DNA of 17,561 bases from Gammaproteobacteria bacterium (GTDB lineage: Bacteria > Pseudomonadota > Gammaproteobacteria > Pseudomonadales > Cellvibrionaceae): positions 1-17,561 of the forward strand of contig JAGKWY010000132.1 in assembly GCA_021151625.1 (NCBI GenBank), read 5' to 3'. The position numbers were made by a program, and so were the translations under genes. The notes beneath the pieces were generated by a model. That model saw only the letters and a list, made by a program, of their open reading frames with translations. It made no database searches and was not told where the DNA came from. Of the stretch, positions 1 to 7,626 are shown piece after piece (the stretch's first letter is position 1; each line of letters opens with the position of its first letter).

Positions 1-52
1 GCTTGGTTTCAGTACGGGAAATACTCGGAATAATTTTATCTAACCAACTCAT
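1..52 (-). CDS. accD: Acetyl-CoA carboxylase carboxyltransferase subunit beta, N-terminal fragment
   Basis: Only the first 17 codons lie in the window; the gene continues past the left edge. The ATG at 52-50 on the minus strand opens MSWLDKIIPSISRTETK, which matches the usual MSW-(L/I)-(D/E)-(K/R)-I start of AccD. A purine-rich GAGA about eight bases upstream can serve as ribosome binding site. AccD is the zinc-binding half of the carboxyltransferase that makes malonyl-CoA for fatty acid synthesis. It lies 73 bases downstream of trpA on the same strand with no hairpin between them, so co-transcription with trpFBA is likely. The assignment rests on a short N-terminus and on the trpF/trpA-accD neighbourhood known in gammaproteobacteria. 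Confidence 0.8.
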   Translation of the reverse strand, partial: MSWLDKIIPSISRTETK

Positions 53-125
53 GGTTGCATCTCTGTATTTTGTTTCAAGTTAGTTGACTGTTCAGATCAG
101 TAAGAACAACCAAGGTGAAAATTTT

Positions 126-935
126 TTAAAGTGTATCAATCGCTTTGCGAATACCACTGATGATGTCACCAACAGATGCCGCAATTTCTTCCACTTTTTT
201 GTCCGCTTGGGAACCCATCTTATCTACCAGCACACTGCCTACGACCACACCGTCAGCTAGCACGGCAATGGCTTTCGCAGTTTCAGGATCTTTAATACCA
301 AAACCCACGCACACTGGCAAATCAGTTAACTCACCAAACTCTGCCAATTTTGTTTTAACAGCAGCGACATCCAGATGGCCTGCACCAGTCACACCTTTTA
401 GCGATACGTAGTAGAGGAAACCTGATGCGTGCGCCGCAATTTTTTTGGCGCGTTCCACTGTAGTCGTTGGTGCAAGCAGAAAAATGTTATCCAGACCGTT
501 TGCATCCAAGGCCGCTTTAAGCACAGAAACTTCTTCCGGCGGCAAGTCAACAGTTAACAAACCATCGACACCTGCTTCAGCTGCTGCTTTAGCAAATTCT
601 ACATAACCAAAACGCTCAACCGGGTTGGCATAGCCCATTAACACAATGGGTGTAGTGTTATTGGTTGCACGAAATTGTTTAACAACTTCAAGCGTACTTT
701 TTAAACTGGTGCCATGCTCAAGCGCACGCTCGTGACCTTTTTGAATGACAGGTCCCTCGGCCATAGGATCAGAAAAAGGCACACCCAGCTCAATAACATC
801 AACACCCTGCTCTACCATTGCATGCAAAGTTGGCAGAGTTGCTTGCGGAAACGGATCACCATTCACCACATAGGCCACAAGAATTTTTTTGCCGGAGGCT
901 TTAGCCTGATTCAAACGCTGGGAAATACGACTCAT
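126..935 (-). CDS. trpA: Tryptophan synthase alpha subunit
   Basis: TrpA cleaves indole-3-glycerol phosphate to indole and glyceraldehyde 3-phosphate, and the indole is channelled to TrpB in the alpha2-beta2 complex in the cytosol. The 269-residue product has the normal TIM-barrel length. The catalytic Glu49 is in VIELGVPFSDP. The second catalytic position, Asp60 in the enteric enzymes, is Glu60 here (codon GAG, motif PMAEGPVIQ). The loop GVTGAG, then GFGIKDPE and the phosphate-site VVVGS follow in the expected order. The ATG start has an AGGAA ribosome site nine bases upstream, and the N-terminus MSRISQRL resembles the Pseudomonas form. It lies 68 bases after trpB and precedes accD. The family assignment is certain; the effect of Glu60 on activity is not known from sequence. 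Confidence 0.97.
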   Translation of the reverse strand: MSRISQRLNQAKASGKKILVAYVVNGDPFPQATLPTLHAMVEQGVDVIELGVPFSDPMAEGPVIQKGHERALEHGTSLKSTLEVVKQFRATNNTTPIVLMGYANPVERFGYVEFAKAAAEAGVDGLLTVDLPPEEVSVLKAALDANGLDNIFLLAPTTTVERAKKIAAHASGFLYYVSLKGVTGAGHLDVAAVKTKLAEFGELTDLPVCVGFGIKDPETAKAIAVLADGVVVGSVLVDKMGSQADKKVEEIAASVGDIISGIRKAIDTL

Positions 936-1003
936 CGATAATTCCTGAAATTGCTGTCAGTAATGTGACATTGAAATAAAATTTGGCTTTTATTAGACCG
1001 CGA

Positions 1004-2215
1004 TTAAACGGTAATTCCGTCTATACCTGCCACAGTCAAAATATCTTTATCGCCGCGACCGGAAAGGTTGGCAATAATGATTTGATCTTTGCTCATGGTT
1101 GGAGCCAGTTTTTCCACATAGGCCAACGCATGGCTGGACTCCAGCGCCGGCATAATACCTTCCGTTTTGGTAATTTTTCGGAATGCTGCCAATGCCTCAT
1201 CGTCATTGATCGCAACATAATTTACGCGGCCAATATCTTTTAACCAGGAGTGCTCAGGGCCAACACCGGGATAATCCAAACCAGCAGAAACAGAATGGGT
1301 TTCAATAATCTGGCCGTTTTCATCTTCCATCAAATAGGTGCGGTTACCGTGTAACACACCGGGAATTCCTTTATTTAACGGCGCTGCGTGTTTGCCAGTT
1401 TCAATGCCCAAACCACCCGCTTCAACACCATACATTTTCACTGACTCATCGGTGAGGAATGGATGAAACAAGCCTATCGCATTAGAACCACCGCCTACGC
1501 AGGCAACCAGGGCATCCGGTAAGCGACCAGCCTGCTCAAGGCACTGGCGCCGCGCTTCGCGACCAATTACAGCCTGGAAATCACGCACTAATTGCGGATA
1601 AGGGTGCGGGCCAGCCACGGTGCCTATGATGTAGAAGGTATCATCGACGTTAGTAGCCCAATCGCGCATGGCTTCGTTCATCGCATCCTTCAAGGTGCGC
1701 GAGCCCGAGGTTACCGGGAAGACTTCCGCTCCCAAAAGCTTCATGCGGTATACGTTCAGCGCCTGGCGTTTAACATCTTCTGCGCCCATGTAAACACGGC
1801 ATTTCAAGCCAAGGCGTGCCGCTACAGTAGCAGTAGCAACACCATGCTGACCTGCGCCAGTTTCGGCAATTACGCGGGATTTGCCAGTAAATTTAGCAAG
1901 CAGCGCCTGGCCAATAGTGTTATTTACCTTGTGAGCGCCAGTGTGATTCAAATCTTCACGCTTCAGGTAAATTTGCGCACCGCCAAGCTCGCGACTCCAA
2001 CGCTCGGCAAAGTACAACGGAGATGGGCGACCAACATAATGGGCCAGATCCTTATCAAACTCTGCCTGAAAACCAGGGTCATCTTTCAAGCTCGAATAAA
2101 TAGCCTGGAGTTCGTCGAGCGCGTAAATCAATGTCTCGGACACAAAACGGCCACCGTATGGGCCAAAATGACCTTCCGCATTGGGGAAGGCGCTGTAATC
2201 AATAGACTGACTCAC
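1004..2215 (-). CDS. trpB: Tryptophan synthase beta subunit
   Basis: TrpB is the pyridoxal-phosphate enzyme that joins indole and serine to give tryptophan. The 403-residue product is standard length. The Schiff-base lysine is Lys96 in HTGAHKVNNT, the catalytic Glu lies in the following ETGAGQHGVA, and the cofactor phosphate loop is GGGSNAIG near residues 231-238. The C-terminal SGRGDKD motif is also present. The start is a GTG at 2215-2213 (reads VSQSIDYSAF, translated as Met), preceded by an AGGTG ribosome site about nine bases upstream; no ATG gives a better N-terminus. It sits 33 bases after trpF and 68 before trpA, so trpFBA reads as one unit. This is a typical TrpB1-type enzyme, not the longer TrpB2. 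Confidence 0.98.
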   Translation of the reverse strand: MSQSIDYSAFPNAEGHFGPYGGRFVSETLIYALDELQAIYSSLKDDPGFQAEFDKDLAHYVGRPSPLYFAERWSRELGGAQIYLKREDLNHTGAHKVNNTIGQALLAKFTGKSRVIAETGAGQHGVATATVAARLGLKCRVYMGAEDVKRQALNVYRMKLLGAEVFPVTSGSRTLKDAMNEAMRDWATNVDDTFYIIGTVAGPHPYPQLVRDFQAVIGREARRQCLEQAGRLPDALVACVGGGSNAIGLFHPFLTDESVKMYGVEAGGLGIETGKHAAPLNKGIPGVLHGNRTYLMEDENGQIIETHSVSAGLDYPGVGPEHSWLKDIGRVNYVAINDDEALAAFRKITKTEGIMPALESSHALAYVEKLAPTMSKDQIIIANLSGRGDKDILTVAGIDGITV

Positions 2216-2248
2216 CGTTAAATCACCTGTAGTAAGCCGACTGCACTG

Positions 2249-2875
2249 CTAAACAAGGGCAGATCGGGCATTATTAATAAAAGATTTAATTTGATTGTGA
2301 TCTTTTTTTCCGGGCGCTGATTCTACACCACCACTCACATCAACCCCATAGACTCCGGTCGCCCGAATAGCCTCTGCAACATTTTCAGGCGTTAAACCGC
2401 CAGCCAGAACAATAGGTACTTTTGAGTCGCGGGGAACTCTAGCCCAATCGAAGGTTTCACCAGTACCACCAGGAACCCCCGGACGGTAGGCATCCAGCAA
2501 AAAACCTGACGCGTTGGGGTGGGAAACCATAACAGCCACCACATCCAAATCTGGTCGCATACGAATCGCTTTAATATAAGGACGCTGGAAACTTTCACAA
2601 AAAGCGGCGGTTTCATCACCGTGAAACTGCAACAACTGGATAGGAACTTTCGAGACTACAGCCCCCACCAGAGATGCAGGAGGATTTACAAACAACGCAG
2701 TAACACTAATGAATGGCCCCGCAGCGTAAGCAATTTCTCTGGCCTGCTCAAGGTCAACAGCGCGCGGGCTGGCTTCGTAAAAAACCAACCCCAAGGCATG
2801 CGCACCTGCAGCAACGACCGCTTGTGCATCCTCGATATTGGTAATACCACAAATTTTGACTCTTGTGCCGGACAC
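2249..2875 (-). CDS. trpF: Phosphoribosylanthranilate isomerase
   Basis: TrpF converts N-(5'-phosphoribosyl)-anthranilate to the ribulose form (CdRP) in tryptophan synthesis, as a free-standing TIM-barrel enzyme. The 208-residue product shows the general base Cys9 in KICGIT, QFHGDE near residue 83, the general acid Asp128 in LLDAYRPGVPGGTGETFDW, and the phosphate-binding stretches LAGGLTPENV and GVDVSGGVE. The start is GTG (2875-2873), giving MSGTRVKICG; a GGGAG ribosome site lies about ten bases upstream and no ATG is available nearby. trpC, which is fused to trpF in enterics, is absent here, as in pseudomonads. A terminator-like hairpin lies just upstream, between truA and this gene. Confidence 0.97.
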   Translation of the reverse strand: MSGTRVKICGITNIEDAQAVVAAGAHALGLVFYEASPRAVDLEQAREIAYAAGPFISVTALFVNPPASLVGAVVSKVPIQLLQFHGDETAAFCESFQRPYIKAIRMRPDLDVVAVMVSHPNASGFLLDAYRPGVPGGTGETFDWARVPRDSKVPIVLAGGLTPENVAEAIRATGVYGVDVSGGVESAPGKKDHNQIKSFINNARSALV

Positions 2876-2906
2876 GCTGAAATGCTCCCGTCAGCCTTAT
2901 AAACAC

Positions 2907-2938
2907 AAAAAGCGGCCTTATCAAATGGGTCGCTTTTT
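2907..2938 (-). terminator. Hairpin with U-tract between truA and trpF
   Basis: The arms AAAAAGCGGCC (2907-2917) and GGTCGCTTTTT (2928-2938) form an 11-bp stem with one G-U pair and a 10-base loop. Read on the minus strand, it ends in a run of five T. It is a good candidate intrinsic terminator for truA. Because it lies only 31 bases before the trpF start codon, it could instead act as an attenuator for trpFBA (inference). The stem is symmetric, so it may also work on the plus strand. Confidence 0.65.
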
Positions 2939-2951
2939 AAAATCAGGCGGG

Positions 2952-2960
2952 ATATTAACA
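2952..2960 (-). promoter_or_regulatory. Possible extended -10 element for trpFBA
   Basis: On the minus strand the sequence TGTTAATAT is an extended -10 (TGn followed by TAATAT) just after the truA stop. Transcription would start near 2945 and give a leader of about 70 bases that contains the 2907-2938 hairpin. No good -35 is visible at the right spacing (a TTGCGG lies 20 bases up). No Trp-rich leader peptide is present. Low confidence. Confidence 0.25.
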
Positions 2961-3009
2961 GACTTCATTGCGAAAAACCGCAAAAAGGCTGAGCACAAAA
3001 TACGACCAA

Positions 3010-3909
3010 CTAAAGCCCTGATGAAAACCCACCCAAGGGCTCAGGAAAATACAAAGGCCCCGGCAAACAGGTGGGCAAACCAAATGCTTGCGGATAATCT
3101 ACACCCACAAGGTACAAACCAAAGGGTTTTGCTGTAGTGCCACCCGCGCTGCGATCACGCGCCATCAACACCTCCCCAACCCATTCTGGTGATTTATCAC
3201 CCGCACCAACCGCCAGAAGCACACCAACAATATTGCGCACCATATGATGAAGAAATGCATTGGCCTGCACCTCCAACACAATCAACTCACCACGCCTGAT
3301 CAAATGCAGATATTCGATTTTCCTTACCGGGCTTTTTGCCTGACACTGGGTGGCACGAAAAGACGTGAAATCATGCTGCCCGACAAGATGAGCTGCCGCT
3401 TTCCGCATAAGAGAGATATCCAAAGGTCGCGGTGACCAGGTCACCTGATCATGCAGCAAGGCAGAAGGAGTTTTTGCATCACTCAGCAAATATCGATATG
3501 TGCGATTAAGCGCACTGAAACGTGCATGAAATTGCGGTGTCACTTCTTTTGCCCAGCGAATACTGACCGCATCTGGCAAATGGGGACGTGTACCGCGCAA
3601 CCACGCCTTTTCCGGTCGTACAGCCAGGGTATCAAAATGAATAACCTGATTAGTGGCATGCACTCCTGCATCGGTCCTGCCAGCACAGACTAAAGTAATC
3701 TCTTCATCTGCAACTTTAGACAGTGCTTTTTCAAGTGCCTGCTGAACAGTTTTGACACCGTTGGGCTGTACCTGAAACCCGTGAAAATCAGCCCCTTTGT
3801 ATTCAATTCCCAACGCAATTCTATGCATGGCGTCAGGCCACAAGGTATCAGCAACAATTTCGCCATTACGTGCATACGGCTTAGACGTCGGGATATAGTT
3901 TTCACTCAT
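3010..3909 (-). CDS. truA: tRNA pseudouridine(38-40) synthase TruA
   Basis: TruA isomerises uridines 38, 39 and 40 in the anticodon arm of many tRNAs. The nucleophile Asp80 is in the family motif CAGRTDAGVH. Other family stretches are ALGIEYKGADFHGFQ near 32-46, DFTSFRATQCQ, and NAFLHHMVRNIVG toward the C-terminus. At 299 residues it is about 25-30 longer than E. coli TruA, the extra being an N-terminal tail before HRIALGIEY. Start choice is uncertain: the ATG at 3909 has no clear ribosome site, and neither does the internal Met28 (ATG at 3828). Pseudomonas TruA also carries an N-terminal extension, which favours the longer form. It sits between the fimV terminator and the hairpin before trpF, so it may be a short unit of its own or depend on read-through from fimV. 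Confidence 0.96.
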   Translation of the reverse strand: MSENYIPTSKPYARNGEIVADTLWPDAMHRIALGIEYKGADFHGFQVQPNGVKTVQQALEKALSKVADEEITLVCAGRTDAGVHATNQVIHFDTLAVRPEKAWLRGTRPHLPDAVSIRWAKEVTPQFHARFSALNRTYRYLLSDAKTPSALLHDQVTWSPRPLDISLMRKAAAHLVGQHDFTSFRATQCQAKSPVRKIEYLHLIRRGELIVLEVQANAFLHHMVRNIVGVLLAVGAGDKSPEWVGEVLMARDRSAGGTTAKPFGLYLVGVDYPQAFGLPTCLPGPLYFPEPLGGFSSGL

Positions 3910-3941
3910 GTGTTGTAATCATCAAATAAATAATTGGACAC

Positions 3942-3978
3942 AAAATAAAAAAGCCTTGCACCAGAGATGCAAGGCTTT
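3942..3978 (-). terminator. Intrinsic terminator of fimV
   Basis: A perfect 11-bp stem, AAAGCCTTGCA (3950-3960) against TGCAAGGCTTT (3968-3978), has a 7-base loop. On the minus strand it is followed by a T-rich tract (TTTTTTATTTT). It starts 18 bases after the fimV stop codon, and only about 30 bases separate it from the truA start. Confidence 0.85.
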
Positions 3979-3995
3979 GACAAACATAATAACGA

Positions 3996-6900
3996 TTAGA
4001 CGATTCGACCGAGCAATTCATTTGCCTCATTGCGCTGTTGGTCATTACCCTCATTGATCACTTCAGAGAGAATGTCTTTCGCACCCTCGGTATCACCCAT
4101 ATCAATATAAGCGCGAGCAAGATCAAGCTTGGTAGCTGCTTCATCAGCATCAGCAAGGAAATCCAGTTCCGAGTCCATATCATCATCAGAGAGATCAGCA
4201 AGTGCAGCTTCGTCACTAGTAAACTCATTTAAATCCAGGTCATCTGATTCACCTGAGAACTCAGACAACGCTTGAGAAAACAAATCTTCATCATGATGTT
4301 CTTCTGCTGGCGACTCAATTTCAGTCAACCCTTCGACATCAAACGACTCCGAAACAGCAACTGCATTAGAAGATGCAGGAATCTCATCATCCAGCTCTAA
4401 ATCAACAGCTGCTTCAGGCAAAGCATTCCCCGCATCTAAAGCAGGTTCATCAAATGCCGCATCCAAATCCGCGAGAGACTCATCAGACTCGAACCCAGCC
4501 ACATCAAACTCAGACAATTCAAGCTCGTTAGCAACAGAGGACGTATCAGTCAAATTCTCAGCTAAATCCGATGACTCACCTTCCACAGTTTCGTTTGCCA
4601 ACACGAAATCGGTATCAACTGAGAAATCAGCTTCGAGCTCACCTTCAAAAGCAGCTTCATCCTCAAGTTCAAAATTTATAGCAGCATCATTTGAATCCAG
4701 ATCATCGGTAAGAGTCAGATTTGAGGGCGACAGATCATCAAGCTGCATATCCTCATCAAGATCCAACTCAAAATCATCCTGATCTTTAGTAATTTCCTGA
4801 GCAGCAAATTCAGAAATACTCGCACTCTTCGACTCTAGCGCTTCATCATCAAAGTCCACATCCAGACTTTCCATCTCATGGTCCAGCGCAGCCAGATCAA
4901 TATCATCGACATTCATGTCAAGATTAAAGTCATCGGCCGGAACATCCAGAGACTCAGTGTTTGCATCACCAGCAACCAAAGGCTGCTCATCCTCTAATGA
5001 CTCTTCGTCACTAGCAAGAAGATCATCGTCTAGCGCCAAATCCTCATCAAGAGCCAGATCACCGTCAAGCGCAAGATCTTCATCCAAATCAAAGTTGAAC
5101 CCATCCTCGATAGATTCAGCAGCAGCGCCTACATCTTCCGGCAGCTCATTTTCAGCCAATCCATCCAGAGCAAGCGACAACTCAGACAAATCATCTGCAT
5201 CCTTCGCAGTTGAGGATGCATCATCGAGCTCCAGTGAGAAATCATCGGCTAAATCAATCGAAGCCTCTTTTGGCTCTTCATCATCCAAATCCAGCTTGAA
5301 ATCAAAGTCACCTGACTCATAAGCACCTGGCTCTGTTTGATGTTCCGTCGCTGATACAGACAAATCATCATCCAACGAAAAATCATCCAGAGAAAAGTTA
5401 TCTGCTGACCCACCCACAGCCGTAACGCCCGGGTCAAACTCACCAGCACCAGAAATACCAGCACGCAATTCAGAAGCCCTGGACAACAAAGCAGCACCGG
5501 CAATTGGCAATAGCGCTGCATATTGCTTGTCAAATCCTCCAGCATTTTGCTGCTGCGCATAAACCTCCAACAGCTTCATGCGAATATCCGCTGAGTCTGG
5601 ATCTTTCTTCAGCGCATTCAGCAACATTTCCTCGGCCTGATCCAACTTGCCATAAGCAATGTAAATATCTGCTTCACCAACAACATCACCAGTTTCAGCA
5701 ACTGCCGACGCAGACTGCTCTTCATCAAACAAAGAGGTCTCATCAATTTCATGGAAGTTATCAGGCGCCTCTACCGACTCTTCCATATCGCCAGGAGTAT
5801 CGTCCATTGCAAATACATCGTCCTGCTCAAGCGCTTGTTGCTCTTCCGCCTGCTGCTTGCGACGGCGATATACAAAATAACCCGCACCCGCCAGCCCTAA
5901 AACACCCAACCCAACCCAAGGGGCATTCTCAATTGCCTTGTCCACCAGAGAGGGAGCAGGTGCCGGAGGAACTGTCACCTTAGGCTTGACCGGTTTCGGA
6001 GGAACAACTGCCGGAGCACTGGAAGCCACAGCACTTGCAACTGCAGCAGATTCAGCGGGAACGGGCGGCTCCTGCGCGATGGGCTCTTGCACAGGAGCAC
6101 TAACAGTTTCAGCCGGAGCAGCTTTTTGCGCAGATGCATCTGCTGGCTTTTGCTCTGCAGCAACTTGAAGCGCGCGCAACTTTTCATTGCTCACATCAAC
6201 CAGGCGCTGCATGGTTTCGATTTGCGATTCCAAGTCCTTAACACGAGAACTTAACTCAGTGTTTTCAGCTTTGGATTTATCTAACTCTTCCAGGGTTGTT
6301 GCCAATTCTGATTCGAGTGCTTTACCAGATCCATCATTTGCACCGCTACCTTGCCCACTTCCACTACCTGAAGAAGGTGCAGCCAACTTTACTCGCCCAC
6401 TGACTTCTGTTGACTCAGTGCGCGCAGCACTAGCACGACGCGATGCATTAATCTGCGCCCCCAAGGCAGAATCACCACTTGCCGCAGCAAACTGACTTAC
6501 CGCCTCAGACTTACCCAGTGATTTCATCTCCTCCGCATCAGGCACACGCAGTACCTGACCACGACGCAAGCGGTTGATATTGCCACTAATAAAAGCTTCA
6601 GGATTTGCCTTATACAAGGCCATCATACTTTGATGCACAGAAACGCTGGAATCAGGGCGAGCACGAAGTGCTATTTCCCACAATGTATCGTTACCACGCA
6701 CTTCATATTCTTTGCCGCTCAGCGCCGGCTTACGACTCACAGCACCCGAACCAGATGACGTTCTGGTTGTGGCTGGCTGACTAGTCGGAGCCTCAGTGGT
6801 TGCAGCTGGACGGCTTGCAGTCTTTGGGGCAGTAGTTGTCGCGGATTGCACTGCGCGAGCCGCACCGTCTTCTTCAAAAGTGGGCAAATCCATTAAAAGT

Positions 6901-7274
6901 GTGTATTCACGCAACAAGCGACCAGCAGTCCAACGCGCCTCAATCAGGAAATTCAGGTAAGGCTCGCGTACAGGGTTGCGCGAAGTGATTAACACCTTGG
7001 GACCATCAGGTGATTCGAGGTCTACCGCGAATTGAAATTCAGTATAGAAAAATAAACGATCAACACCATTGCGTTCAAAATCCGCAGGTGATGCCAAGGT
7101 AACCAGGATCTGCTCTGCAGTGAGATCACGCGTATCAAGCAACTTCACCTCTGCCTCAAGGGGCTGGTTCAGCGTTGACTTGAGCTTAACCTCACCTAAC
7201 CCCAAGGCACTCACGTGGGATGAGAGCGCCAGAGACGCTAGACCACAGGCTAAAACCAACTGACGAAGACGCAT
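3996..7274 (-). CDS. fimV: FimV-family polar hub / pilus assembly protein
   Basis: FimV is an inner-membrane protein that in Pseudomonas supports type IV pilus assembly, twitching and polar placement of proteins; a peptidoglycan-binding domain anchors it. The 1092-residue product shows, in order: a signal peptide (about 1-23, cut after HVSA), the FimV N-domain (about 24-135, LGLGEVKLKSTLNQPLEAE), a Thr/Ser/Ala linker, a LysM domain (about 189-245, YEVRGNDTLWEIA), a coiled coil (about 318-375), a Pro/Ala-rich stretch, one membrane span (about 452-469) with RRRK after it, and a TPR-like segment (about 534-590). A very acidic Asp/Glu/Ser-rich region runs to about 1045. The conserved FimV C-terminal motif follows (TKLDLARAYIDMGDTEGAKDIL, about 1048-1092, quoted in parts: TKLDLARAYIDMGD then TEGAKDIL). 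The ATG is preceded by AAGGAT nine bases upstream. The asd-fimV-truA order is as in Pseudomonas. Assignment is firm; motility function is inferred. Confidence 0.95.
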   Translation of the reverse strand: MRLRQLVLACGLASLALSSHVSALGLGEVKLKSTLNQPLEAEVKLLDTRDLTAEQILVTLASPADFERNGVDRLFFYTEFQFAVDLESPDGPKVLITSRNPVREPYLNFLIEARWTAGRLLREYTLLMDLPTFEEDGAARAVQSATTTAPKTASRPAATTEAPTSQPATTRTSSGSGAVSRKPALSGKEYEVRGNDTLWEIALRARPDSSVSVHQSMMALYKANPEAFISGNINRLRRGQVLRVPDAEEMKSLGKSEAVSQFAAASGDSALGAQINASRRASAARTESTEVSGRVKLAAPSSGSGSGQGSGANDGSGKALESELATTLEELDKSKAENTELSSRVKDLESQIETMQRLVDVSNEKLRALQVAAEQKPADASAQKAAPAETVSAPVQEPIAQEPPVPAESAAVASAVASSAPAVVPPKPVKPKVTVPPAPAPSLVDKAIENAPWVGLGVLGLAGAGYFVYRRRKQQAEEQQALEQDDVFAMDDTPGDMEESVEAPDNFHEIDETSLFDEEQSASAVAETGDVVGEADIYIAYGKLDQAEEMLLNALKKDPDSADIRMKLLEVYAQQQNAGGFDKQYAALLPIAGAALLSRASELRAGISGAGEFDPGVTAVGGSADNFSLDDFSLDDDLSVSATEHQTEPGAYESGDFDFKLDLDDEEPKEASIDLADDFSLELDDASSTAKDADDLSELSLALDGLAENELPEDVGAAAESIEDGFNFDLDEDLALDGDLALDEDLALDDDLLASDEESLEDEQPLVAGDANTESLDVPADDFNLDMNVDDIDLAALDHEMESLDVDFDDEALESKSASISEFAAQEITKDQDDFELDLDEDMQLDDLSPSNLTLTDDLDSNDAAINFELEDEAAFEGELEADFSVDTDFVLANETVEGESSDLAENLTDTSSVANELELSEFDVAGFESDESLADLDAAFDEPALDAGNALPEAAVDLELDDEIPASSNAVAVSESFDVEGLTEIESPAEEHHDEDLFSQALSEFSGESDDLDLNEFTSDEAALADLSDDDMDSELDFLADADEAATKLDLARAYIDMGDTEGAKDILSEVINEGNDQQRNEANELLGRIV
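5013..5087 (-). repeat. Tandem 18-base repeat inside fimV (Leu-Asp-x-Asp-Leu-Ala)
   Basis: Residues 730-754 of FimV read as four consecutive six-residue units, LDEDLA, LDGDLA, LDEDLA and LDDDLLA. This gives an 18-base period in the DNA, with the last unit one codon longer. Codons differ between copies, so the repeat is not freshly duplicated. It lies in the acidic cytoplasmic region, where copy number may vary between strains. Confidence 0.8.
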
Positions 7275-7568
7275 AGCGCTATCCTTTTATTATTCCACGG
7301 CTGAATTGCAATGATTAGCCAGACATTTTAGTTGATATACACAGCATTCATTGTAGAAGCTTGCTGCGCTCTAGAGGCTAAAAACCTCGAATAAATATTC
7401 AGTATCGCTCGTAAGTATTCATTATAAATAGGTTTTTATCAATACTCGGGCTCTTGACAAAGCTGTCATAAACCCGCTTTTTTGAGCCTTTCACAAACTG
7501 TATTCGCAAAAATGTGAAAAAAGCCTGACATTTAAATCCTTATTTATTACCAAAATGGTTATATAAAG
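7275..7568. other. Intergenic region fimV-asd
   Basis: About 295 AT-rich bases lie between the fimV start and the asd terminator. I see the fimV promoter candidate at 7414-7442, and an unused TTGACA on the plus strand at 7454 inside the small dyad TGACA-AAGC-TGTCA. A weak dyad TTTCACA (7489-7495) / TGTGAAA (7513-7519) is also present. No convincing open reading frame, RNA gene or longer repeat was recognised. Confidence 0.6.
7414..7442 (-). promoter_or_regulatory. Candidate sigma70 promoter of fimV
   Basis: On the minus strand a -35 TTGATA (7442-7437, 5 of 6 consensus) is followed after exactly 17 bases by a -10 AATACT (7419-7414, 4 of 6). Transcription would start near 7407, giving a leader of about 130 bases before fimV. 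A perfect TATAAT hexamer also lies within the spacer but has no -35 at proper distance. Placement between the asd terminator and fimV supports an independent promoter here. Confidence 0.4.
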
Positions 7569-7569
7569 C

Positions 7570-7600
7570 AAAAACCCCGGGTTTTAGGCCCGGGGTTTTT
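7570..7600 (-). terminator. Intrinsic terminator of the leuCDB-asd unit
   Basis: A perfect 12-bp stem, AAAAACCCCGGG (7570-7581) against CCCGGGGTTTTT (7589-7600), has a 7-base loop and lies 26 bases after the asd stop. The GC-rich core flanked by A and T tracts makes it one of the clearest terminators in the window; it may work in both directions. Confidence 0.9.
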
Positions 7601-7626
7601 TAGTCTTTCCAGATAAGAATGAGTAC

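Noticed and set aside
1592..2221. A 209-codon plus-strand frame opposite trpB
   Set aside because: trpB on the minus strand has all catalytic motifs and full length; the opposite frame shows no recognisable domain.
4915..5322. A 135-codon plus-strand frame rich in Ser opposite fimV
   Set aside because: It is the mirror of the Asp/Glu/Leu-rich coding strand of fimV, whose reverse complement yields Ser codons. There is no family resemblance.
7454..7475. A perfect TTGACA on the plus strand in the fimV-asd gap
   Set aside because: No -10 at proper spacing and no plus-strand gene downstream; it also sits in a small dyad that may be chance.
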